In this document: positions 35,424-43,020 of the stretch, in pieces
Layout of the letters: each line of letters starts with the position of its first letter
How positions within the stretch are numbered: position 1 is the stretch's first letter
DNA from: Clostridium simiarum
GTDB taxonomy: Bacteria; Bacillota; Clostridia; Clostridiales; Clostridiaceae
Length of the DNA stretch: 64,000 nucleotides
Assembly: GCF_018919175.1 (NCBI RefSeq)
Contig: NZ_JAHLQL010000001.1
Coordinates: forward strand, 1,632,837 to 1,696,836
Direction: 5' to 3'
Notes under the pieces: generated by a model
The model's database searches: none
The model's input: the letters and a program-made list of their open reading frames with translations, nothing else
What the model was told of the DNA's origin: nothing
Position numbers and translations under genes: made by a program

Positions 35424-35471
35424 TTGACCGAGTGGTTTGTTTTTGCTATAATAAAAATAGACCACATGGTC
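35424..35471 (+). promoter_or_regulatory. TetR operon promoter with two operator-like dyads
   Basis: TTGACC (35424-35429), 17-base spacer, extended -10 TGCTATAAT (box 35447-35452). GACCGAGTGGTT (35426-35437) overlaps the -35 and GACCACATGGTC (35460-35471) lies at the start of the transcript. The paired sites indicate autorepression by the TetR protein. Confidence 0.75.
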
Positions 35472-35498
35472 AATATTGTCTTAAAGGAGAAAAATGTA

Positions 35499-36128
35499 AT
35501 GAAGCGAGAAGAGAAAAATTTGCAAAGTAGAAAGAAAATCCTTGACAGCGCCTTGCGAGAGTTTGGTGAAAAAAGCTATTCACAAGCGTCTCTAAATATA
35601 ATTTGCAGTGCCGGAAATATTTCAAAGGGAATTATTTATCATTATTTCAAAGATAAGGATGAGCTGTTTTTATGCTGTGTAAAAGACTGTTTTGATACGC
35701 TTGTTAGTTATATTGAAAAGGGGCATTTTGATAGCACTGATTTTCAAAGCTATATGCAATCATACCTCAATTTGCGGTATCAATTTTTTCGTGAAAATCC
35801 ATATTACAGTAATATCTTTTTTAATGCCGTTTTGCAGCCACCAAAGCATTTGACCCTAAGAATCAAAGAATTACGAAAAGATTTTGATGCGCTGAATCTC
35901 AGGTGTTGCAAAAATATATTAAATCAAATCACTTTGAGAGATGGTATCACAGAGAAGGAAGCCATTGAATATTTTTCTGCCCTTGAAGAAATGTTCAATG
36001 GTTATTTTCAAAGCAAAGCCTATAAAGGCGCTGACTTTCACGCTCTTGTGGAAGACCATGAACTGAAACTGCCAAAAATACTCAACATTATGCTTTACGG
36101 TATCGCAAAGGAGGAATCAAATGAATGA
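35499..36128 (+). CDS. TetR/AcrR-family regulator of the antiporter operon, 209 aa
   Basis: The N-terminal HTH spans about residues 8-55 (SRKKILDSALREFGEKSYSQ, GNISKGIIYHYFKDKDELF). The C-terminal helical domain has no recognisable ligand motif. An upstream in-frame ATG at 35424 is the -35 box itself, so it cannot be the start. The ATG at 35499 has AAAGGAG nine bases upstream. The stop overlaps the start of the antiporter gene (ATGA), so the two are cotranscribed, and two dyads in the promoter suggest autoregulation. The G+C content is visibly higher than in the flanking DNA. Confidence 0.9.
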   Translation: MKREEKNLQSRKKILDSALREFGEKSYSQASLNIICSAGNISKGIIYHYFKDKDELFLCCVKDCFDTLVSYIEKGHFDSTDFQSYMQSYLNLRYQFFRENPYYSNIFFNAVLQPPKHLTLRIKELRKDFDALNLRCCKNILNQITLRDGITEKEAIEYFSALEEMFNGYFQSKAYKGADFHALVEDHELKLPKILNIMLYGIAKEESNE

Positions 36129-37351
36129 TACTTTCAATTTTTAGACTATTTGTGGCAGTTCTTGCTGCTTTTCTTGTAGGTAAGCTTGTATCAAAAATCA
36201 AATTACCGGCCATCTTAGGCTGGCTTTTAGCAGGAATGGTGCTGGGACCGCATGCGTTAGGGCTTATGAATGATACAATCTTAAATGCGCAGTGGTACCA
36301 AGCGGTGGTTCACATTTTGGAATGTGCTGTAGGACTTCTAATCGGCACAGAACTTGTATGGAAAAAAATCAAAAAGACGGGTAAGCAAATCATCATTACA
36401 ACTTTAACCCAGTCATTGGGCACATTTTTTATGGTGAGTGCGGTGTTTAGCGTGGTATTTTATTTTTCTGGCATTCCGCTTTATCTTGCAGTGATTTTCG
36501 GCGGCATAGCCCTTGCAACAGCCCCAGCTCCGGCGCTTTCCATTGTGAGTGAATTCAATACAGACGGCCCAGTAACCAAAACCTTAATTCCTATGGCTGC
36601 TCTTGATGACATCGTAGCTGTGATTGTGTTTTTTTCAACTATATCCATTATATCTGCTAATATTTCAGATCAGAAGCTTCCGATGTACATGATCCCCCTT
36701 GTTGTCTTACTGCCAATTGTGATTGGTATTGCAACAGGACTTCTTTCAGGACTTGTACTAAAAAAAGAGCGCTTTTTAAAGGCAACATTACTAATTTTGA
36801 TTGCCGCAATTTTGGTGACCGCAGGTGTGGGATTTGTATTTAACAACTTAATTATGCCAAAGCCGGTGTTGAACTTTATGCTCATGGGAATGGCCTTTTC
36901 TGCCACCTTCTCCAATATGGTTTCCGAAAAAAAGTTGGAACAGATGATGTGTGCCTTCAATCCAATTCTCGGGATTTCTATGATTGTGGTAATATTAAAC
37001 CTTGGCGCACCTCTTGATTACCATTTGATTTTAGGAGCAGGAATATTTACAGCTATTTATATTTTGGCAAGAGCCTTGGGCAAATATGGCGGAGCGTATT
37101 TGGGAGCAAACATCACCCACTCCCCGCAAACCGTAAAGAAATATTTAGGTCTTACCTTGCTGCCACATTCTGGCGTATCCCTTATGTTCACTGGCATTGC
37201 TGTTTCAGTTTTGACCCATCCTGCTCCCGAATGTGCAAAAATCATTCAAGGAACAATGGCAGCGGCGGCAGTGATCAACGAAATTATTGCTGTTATCGTT
37301 TCTAAAAAAGCCTTTGAATGGGCAGGAGAATTCAATAAAAAAGGGGAATAG
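36125..37351 (+). CDS. CPA2-type cation:proton antiporter (Kef/NapA-like), 408 aa
   Basis: The protein has about 12-13 membrane segments. GWLLAGMVLGPHALGL near the start and MAALDDIVAVIVFFS (the paired ion-binding Asp residues) are Na+/H+ exchanger landmarks, and GGIALATAPAPAL forms the crossing-helix region. It lacks KTN domains, so it is not a full KefC. It likely exchanges Na+ or K+ for protons, or exports an organic ion given its TetR control. Translation is coupled to the TetR gene through ATGA and AAAGGAGG. Base composition is G+C-richer than the neighbourhood. Confidence 0.9.
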   Translation: MILSIFRLFVAVLAAFLVGKLVSKIKLPAILGWLLAGMVLGPHALGLMNDTILNAQWYQAVVHILECAVGLLIGTELVWKKIKKTGKQIIITTLTQSLGTFFMVSAVFSVVFYFSGIPLYLAVIFGGIALATAPAPALSIVSEFNTDGPVTKTLIPMAALDDIVAVIVFFSTISIISANISDQKLPMYMIPLVVLLPIVIGIATGLLSGLVLKKERFLKATLLILIAAILVTAGVGFVFNNLIMPKPVLNFMLMGMAFSATFSNMVSEKKLEQMMCAFNPILGISMIVVILNLGAPLDYHLILGAGIFTAIYILARALGKYGGAYLGANITHSPQTVKKYLGLTLLPHSGVSLMFTGIAVSVLTHPAPECAKIIQGTMAAAAVINEIIAVIVSKKAFEWAGEFNKKGE

Positions 37352-37495
37352 ATGTCCGATTCTTTCTATGGCATTTTATACTTTGAAAATGAATGCACAG
37401 GCAAGTTTTTATAAATGTAGTACCGTAAGGTTACAAAAAACTTCACGAAATCTACCGTCAGCTTCTTAGTGAAAGAAAACAGTAATTTGATAGCA
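37352..37495 (+). pseudogene. Short coding remnant after the antiporter gene
   Basis: Directly after the antiporter stop, AAGGGGA and ATG open MSDSFYGILYFENECTGKFL and then a stop. Further on another frame gives YKKLHEIYRQLLSERKQ and a stop at 37495. The reading is coding-like but too short for a protein, which suggests the truncated third gene of a transferred operon. A terminator follows at 37586. Confidence 0.3.
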
Positions 37496-37585
37496 TGTTG
37501 ACTCTTTTTGCAGTCACAGAGGAATGCCGTGAAAAATGACTTGTTACATTAAATGTGTTCCTATATGGATACAGCCTAACATAAA

Positions 37586-37627
37586 GAAATGACATTGAAC
37601 CTCTCGCTCAATGTCATTTCTTTTTTA
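37586..37627 (+). terminator. Rho-independent terminator of the TetR/antiporter operon
   Basis: GAAATGACATTGA pairs with TCAATGTCATTTC around a 9-base loop and is followed by TTTTTT. Confidence 0.92.
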
Positions 37628-37721
37628 TAATACAGTTTGAAATGTGATGCCGCTGCTTTCATTTTCTGAAACTACGATTTATCCGTTACTCCGATGACCT
37701 ATACTTTACTTTCAGCTACCT

Positions 37722-40700
37722 CTATCTATTTCTTTTTAAAAATAATCCCACACCACTTAGAATTGTTAATGCTCCAATTATAATTATTACTGTAGAGCCA
37801 AATAAATTACCTGTCTTAGGGAGAAGATTAATTATCTTATCTGCAAGCTTTTCAGCTTGGTTCTTAACCGTAAACCTTTGAGTTTCCGGAGAATTAACCT
37901 TAACTTCTAGTTCTTCTTTACCTAGGATATATCCCTTAGGAGCCTTGGTTTCTTTAATTGTGTAACTACTATAATCCACATCATTAAAGATTACAACTCC
38001 ATTGTTATCAGAAACTACTGTAGTTACTTCTTTGCCATCTCTATCATATAAAGTAAACTCTGCTCCTTGAAGTATCTTTCCATTCATGTCAGTCTTAGTA
38101 ATTACAATTACACCCTTAATTCTGTTGTTTACTACTTCATAAGTGTACAATTCTCTATCTTTATCCACAAAGACCTTTATAGTACCTTCTGAGGCTAAAT
38201 ACCCTTCAGGAACTTTTGTTTCTTTTATAGTATATTCACCATAAACAAGATCTTCAAATAATAGAGTTCCATCTTCTCTTGACACAGAAGTTTTAATTTC
38301 TTTGCCTTCTGCATTATATAATGTAAACTCGGCACCCTTAAGAGGTTCCTTATTTTCATCTAACTTTTTCACTTGAACAGAACCTCTAATTTTTCTATTA
38401 GAAATACTTTCTGGATTTGATTTTACAGTGATATCGTTTTCAATTATATTAGCAGTTAATACTTCATCTGAAAGAACGTATCCTTCTGGTGCCTTTGTTT
38501 CTTTGATAATGTACTTACCATACTCTATATTTTTAAATTCTACTCTTCCACTCTCATCACTTATAGCTGCTGCTATTGGTTTTTCAAAGTTTGTGTCTGT
38601 CTCTTTATAAAGCTTAAATTCTGCTCCTTGTAATGGTTCTTTCTCTTCCCCTAGTTTAATAAATTCTATATTTCCTTTAATTCTTATATTAGAAATACTT
38701 TCAGGATTTGCCTTTACAGTAATACCACTTTTAGTTATATTCGCAGTTAGTACTTCATATGAAAGAACATATCCTTCTGGTGCCTTTGTTTCTTTAATAT
38801 TGTACTTGCCATACTCTATATTTTTAAATTCTACTCTTCCACTCTCATCACTTATAGCTATTGCTATTGGGTTTTCAAAGTTTGTGTCTGTCTCTTTATA
38901 AAGCTTAAATTCTGCTCCTTGTAATGGTTCTTTATCTTCCCCTAGTTTAGTAAATTCTATATTTCCTTTAATTCTTGTATTAGAAATACTTTCAGGATTT
39001 GCTTTTACAGTAATACCATTTTCAATTATATTCGCAGTTAGTACTTCCTTTGAAATAACATATCCTTCTGGCGCCTTTGTTTCTTTAATATTGTACCTGC
39101 CATACTCTATATTTTTAAATTCTACTCTTCCACTCTCATCACTGATAGCTGTTGCTATTGGGCTTTCAAAGTTTGTATCTGTCTCTTTATAAAGTTTAAA
39201 TTCTGCTCCTTGCAATGGTTCTCTCTCTTCCCCTAGTTTAATAAATTCTATATTCCCTATTATTTTATTTTCTCTAATTCTTTTGTTGGAAATACTTTCA
39301 GGATTTGCTTTTACAGTAATACCACTTTTAGTTATATTCGCAGTTAGTACTTCCTTTGAAAGAACATATCCTTTTGGTGCTTTTGTTTCTTTAATATTGT
39401 ACTTGCCATACTCTATATTTTTAAACTCTACATGTCCACTTTTATCGCTTATGGCTGTAGCTACAGGTTTTTTATAGCTTGTATCTGCTTCTTTATAAAG
39501 CTTAAATTCTGCTCCTTGTAATGGTTCTCTCTCTTCCCCTAGTTTAATAAATTCTATATTTCCTTTAATTCTTGTATTAGAAATACTGTATGGATTTGCT
39601 TTTACCACCTCTCCATCTTCAGTAATAGAAGCCTTTAATATTTCATCTGAAAGATTATATCCTTCTGGGGCTTTTGTTTCCTTTATAGAATACTCTCCAT
39701 ATTCTACATTTTTAAACTGTACTTTTCCATCTTTATCACTTATAGATGTAGCTAATGGATTCTCATAGGCTGTATCTGAAAGCTTATAAATTGCAAATTC
39801 TGCTCCCTCAAGGGGGTTATCATTATCTCCATTTTTAAAGAATTCAATTTCACCTGTAATTGATCTATTTTTATAATTATAGACTATATTTTTTTCATCT
39901 TGGCTATTTTTAAGTTGGAATTTATATAATTCATTGCTTAGAACATATCCTGTAGGAGCCTCTTTTTCTCTAACATAATAGTCTATATCAAACTTTAATT
40001 TGTCAAATACTACCTCTCCATTAACTCCTGTAAGCTCAGAAGTTCTTATAACATTTTGATACTTATCAAGAAGTTCAAATACAGCTCCTTCTAGCTTGAT
40101 ATCTTCATTATTACTGTTAACCTTTACAACCTTAATGCTACCAGTTTCACCAACTCCACCACCGCCAGCACCTTGGAATATAACATCAACTTTACTAGAG
40201 CTTGATGATTGTATTAATCCCGTTCCCTTAAAGGATATAGAGTTAGTAAAGGGTGACTTTTTCTTATCTACCACATCAGTTCTAAAGGCTAAAATATAAG
40301 CTTCTTCTATTGTAGAAGGCAATGTAAATGTAAACTCTCTTGTTGCAGTATTATATTTTACATTGTCTTGATCTAGAGTAATCTCTTCTCCTTTTAATAG
40401 AGTTCCATCTGGATTTAAAGTCTGCTTGTACAATTTTATAGAGGTGGTATCAAGCTCAAGCCCTTCTTGAAGTGTATCTGTTAAAACAGCATCTTTAATT
40501 AATATTTCATTAGCATTAATGGTTACATTCCAATCAATATAAGAATTACCTTTAGTATAATCAGCTTTTTTATCTATTAAAGTACTTTTTATCTTCCCTG
40601 TACCTTTACTTTCTACACCACCGGGTACTAAATCAGTTATTAACTTTGCAGTATTATTAAATACCTTTTCTCCATTAGTATTAAATATAGAAGTATCGGT

Positions 40701-42716
40701 AATCTTCGTTTTAAAAGTTATTATTTGTTCATCTTTAATTTCACTTGGAAAGCTATAAGTTAAGATTTTAGTAGTTTCATCATACTTATAATTTGTTGCT
40801 TCTGCAGCATTTCCATTAAGCATAACGGAATTTGGAACAAACTCTTGCCCTTCATTTATAGCATCTGTAAAATAAGCATTTGTAAGAAGCATTTTATTTT
40901 TATTAACTACAACCTTCCAGGTAATTTCTCTTGTTACATAGTTATAATCTTTGCTAGATTTATCTATAACTTGGCTCTGTACTTTTTGTTCACCCTGCCC
41001 CTGAGATTGTACAATATTGTCTCCTGTTAATTTGACAACATTATAATAGTTTTCATTTCTATTTCCTGCAAAAACATTAGGGTCTGTTACTTTTGTTTTG
41101 AAGGTTATTACATAAGTTTCACTAATATCACCACTAAAAGTGTAGGTTAATGTTCCAGTTTTCTCTTTATCACTTACCACTTTATCATAGTTAAAACTTC
41201 CACCAGGATAGCTTTTATCTATAGTAGCAGAACCCTCAACATATTCTTGTCCTAATCTTATTTCATCGGTAACCACTGCATTTTTTATAGCTATCTTATT
41301 ATGATTCACCACAACCTGCCAAGTTATCTCTCCTGTGGCTGCATTGTACTCTTTTCCATACTTATAAATAATACTAGTAGGTACTCCTACGCCCTTATTA
41401 TCTGAAGCATTGCTTGGTACTCCATCACCAATTAAAGTTACTTTATTATTATAGTTTTTTGATGTATTAGAATTAAATGCCCCTTCATCCGTTACATCTG
41501 TTGAAAATTCAATTTTATGAGGCTCATTAATAGCCATTGGGAAAGTATAGATGAATTTTTCTCCATTTATAGTGTAGTTATCTTTAGTTGAATTTCCGTC
41601 TATCTTAACACTATCAAGTGTAAATGTTAATCCCTCTGGTATGTCGTCTGTAACTACAGCATTAGGTATGCTTTGAGCATTATTGTTTACATAAATAGTC
41701 CAGTTAATTCTCTTCGTCTTTTCATCATATTTACCATCTTTTCTAATAAAGTCTGTAATAATTTCAACTGATGCCTCATTAGAATCTACAGTAGTTCCAT
41801 CATGATTAAAAATTGCCTTATTATACTCGTATACTGTAGCTCCTTCATTTTCAAAAGCTTTTGGATTTACTACCTTAGTTTTAAAGGTAATTATTTGTTG
41901 CTTTTCTATTACATCTGAGAAATTATAAGTTAACTTATTGCTAATACCATCATAACTGTAATTTGCTGTATCCGCATTAGCTCCATTTATTTTAACAGAG
42001 TCTGGTATAAACTCTTGCCCCAATGAAATATTGTCCACAATTTGGGCATTATTCACCTTAACATTTTCTGGATTTACTATTACCTTCCAAGTAATCTCAT
42101 TTTTAGAAGCATCATAACTTCCTTCTTTCATAACAGAAGCCTTAGGTATTTCAGGTTGTTTAAAATTTACATTAATTACAATCGGTGAAGAGTTTCCTCC
42201 GACTTCAAATTTAATAGGTACTGGATCAGTACCTCCTATTTGATTTGGATCAAATTGAGTATCAATATAAAAGTATCCAGAAACATTGGAATTGCTTTCA
42301 GCAAATTCATTAAAAGTAATATTAACCTTTCCATCAGTGCCTATTGTAACCTTTGCAATAGTGTCACCATTATCAAGAGTAATAGGAAAATTTAGTGTAT
42401 TTATAATTTGTATTTCCTTAGGTATTTGCATAGTATAAGTATCACCATTTTTTACTGTTCCCTGATTTAGTATGCTAAATTTATAGGTCAATTTAACTTC
42501 AGCATTCTTACTTATAGGATTTGATGACTCATTTATAGGATTTCCTTTACTATCAGTTAAAGTTACCTCAGTTATAAATGGAAATGTACTTGTAACATCT
42601 GCTGATCTAACTTGCACAGCAGGAATAATAGAGAAAATTTGTAAAATTACAGCAATGAATGCCGTAAAAATAGATAATTTCTTCTTTTGTTTAATGTTGT
42701 ATCTTTTTTTTCTCAT
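37722..42716 (-). CDS. Large LPXTG-anchored adhesin with collagen-binding and SpaA repeats, 1664 aa
   Basis: A basic N-terminus and hydrophobic signal (to about residue 40) are followed by an Ig-like adhesive domain, five tandem collagen-binding-type domains of about 125 residues (each with an ITWKVxVN segment and an ITFKTKV segment), and eight SpaA/Cna_B repeats with KETKAPEGY motifs that normally form isopeptide bonds. SpaA repeats 3-6 are almost identical. The end is LPKTG (about 1632-1636), a membrane helix and KRNR, the sortase signal. It should be a wall-attached stalk-like adhesin. ATG at 42716 has AAAAGGGG upstream; an earlier in-frame ATG lies in the terminator. A c-di-GMP riboswitch precedes it. 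Confidence 0.95.
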   Translation of the reverse strand: MRKKRYNIKQKKKLSIFTAFIAVILQIFSIIPAVQVRSADVTSTFPFITEVTLTDSKGNPINESSNPISKNAEVKLTYKFSILNQGTVKNGDTYTMQIPKEIQIINTLNFPITLDNGDTIAKVTIGTDGKVNITFNEFAESNSNVSGYFYIDTQFDPNQIGGTDPVPIKFEVGGNSSPIVINVNFKQPEIPKASVMKEGSYDASKNEITWKVIVNPENVKVNNAQIVDNISLGQEFIPDSVKINGANADTANYSYDGISNKLTYNFSDVIEKQQIITFKTKVVNPKAFENEGATVYEYNKAIFNHDGTTVDSNEASVEIITDFIRKDGKYDEKTKRINWTIYVNNNAQSIPNAVVTDDIPEGLTFTLDSVKIDGNSTKDNYTINGEKFIYTFPMAINEPHKIEFSTDVTDEGAFNSNTSKNYNNKVTLIGDGVPSNASDNKGVGVPTSIIYKYGKEYNAATGEITWQVVVNHNKIAIKNAVVTDEIRLGQEYVEGSATIDKSYPGGSFNYDKVVSDKEKTGTLTYTFSGDISETYVITFKTKVTDPNVFAGNRNENYYNVVKLTGDNIVQSQGQGEQKVQSQVIDKSSKDYNYVTREITWKVVVNKNKMLLTNAYFTDAINEGQEFVPNSVMLNGNAAEATNYKYDETTKILTYSFPSEIKDEQIITFKTKITDTSIFNTNGEKVFNNTAKLITDLVPGGVESKGTGKIKSTLIDKKADYTKGNSYIDWNVTINANEILIKDAVLTDTLQEGLELDTTSIKLYKQTLNPDGTLLKGEEITLDQDNVKYNTATREFTFTLPSTIEEAYILAFRTDVVDKKKSPFTNSISFKGTGLIQSSSSSKVDVIFQGAGGGGVGETGSIKVVKVNSNNEDIKLEGAVFELLDKYQNVIRTSELTGVNGEVVFDKLKFDIDYYVREKEAPTGYVLSNELYKFQLKNSQDEKNIVYNYKNRSITGEIEFFKNGDNDNPLEGAEFAIYKLSDTAYENPLATSISDKDGKVQFKNVEYGEYSIKETKAPEGYNLSDEILKASITEDGEVVKANPYSISNTRIKGNIEFIKLGEEREPLQGAEFKLYKEADTSYKKPVATAISDKSGHVEFKNIEYGKYNIKETKAPKGYVLSKEVLTANITKSGITVKANPESISNKRIRENKIIGNIEFIKLGEEREPLQGAEFKLYKETDTNFESPIATAISDESGRVEFKNIEYGRYNIKETKAPEGYVISKEVLTANIIENGITVKANPESISNTRIKGNIEFTKLGEDKEPLQGAEFKLYKETDTNFENPIAIAISDESGRVEFKNIEYGKYNIKETKAPEGYVLSYEVLTANITKSGITVKANPESISNIRIKGNIEFIKLGEEKEPLQGAEFKLYKETDTNFEKPIAAAISDESGRVEFKNIEYGKYIIKETKAPEGYVLSDEVLTANIIENDITVKSNPESISNRKIRGSVQVKKLDENKEPLKGAEFTLYNAEGKEIKTSVSREDGTLLFEDLVYGEYTIKETKVPEGYLASEGTIKVFVDKDRELYTYEVVNNRIKGVIVITKTDMNGKILQGAEFTLYDRDGKEVTTVVSDNNGVVIFNDVDYSSYTIKETKAPKGYILGKEELEVKVNSPETQRFTVKNQAEKLADKIINLLPKTGNLFGSTVIIIIGALTILSGVGLFLKRNR
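38387..39566. repeat. Four tandem 291-bp repeats encoding SpaA domains 3-6
   Basis: Four copies of a 97-codon unit (GNIEFxKLGE.. to ..NPESISN) follow each other with high DNA identity; one junction carries a five-codon insert. The identity suggests recent expansion, and copy number could vary between strains. Confidence 0.85.
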
Positions 42717-42749
42717 AAAAAAACCCCTTTTATAATTGTTTTTAGCAAT

Positions 42750-42783
42750 AAAAAAAACCGACATTAAATTAATAAATGTCGGT
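42750..42783 (-). terminator. Riboswitch-controlled terminator upstream of the adhesin gene
   Basis: Minus strand ACCGACATT pairs with AATGTCGGT around a 9-base loop and is followed by seven or eight T. The ACCGAC of the left arm is the conserved 3' end of the aptamer, so ligand-bound aptamer and terminator are mutually exclusive. Confidence 0.88.
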
Positions 42784-42860
42784 TGCACTACTGACTCGGT
42801 ATATACAAAGTGCCCAAATTAGTATATACTTCAAAGTCTCCATAAAGAACTCTTTATTTA
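42778..42860 (-). ncRNA. Class II cyclic di-GMP riboswitch
   Basis: The minus strand carries TTGGGCACTTTG, a variable stem with GTATATAC, and AGTAGTGCAACCGAC, matching the core of the Clostridium acetobutylicum class II c-di-GMP aptamer as I remember it. GGAGAC about 26 bases before GGGCAC fits the 5' part. Upstream AATAAAT can pair with ATTTATT just after the core to close the aptamer. The aptamer's last bases form the left arm of a terminator, so c-di-GMP binding should prevent termination and turn the adhesin gene on. The exact 5' boundary is approximate. Confidence 0.9.
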
Positions 42861-43020
42861 TTCTTTTTTCATATTGCTCGTTAACAAGTATATCTCTATA
42901 TTTATTACCTATCTATCTACTTTTTGCTTAAATATATACTAATATTTGCTATATTTGGTTTTAAACTTTAAATATTCTATATAATCATAGTGGAATTGAA
43001 AGCTATTCTTTAATAAAAAA

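Noticed and set aside
41000..42700. Collagen-binding domains as a DNA-level tandem repeat
   Set aside because: The five domains are clearly related in protein but too diverged in DNA to call a recent repeat.
42717..42788. Upstream 24-residue extension of the adhesin
   Set aside because: It would start inside the riboswitch terminator; AAAAGGGG and a proper signal peptide begin at 42716.
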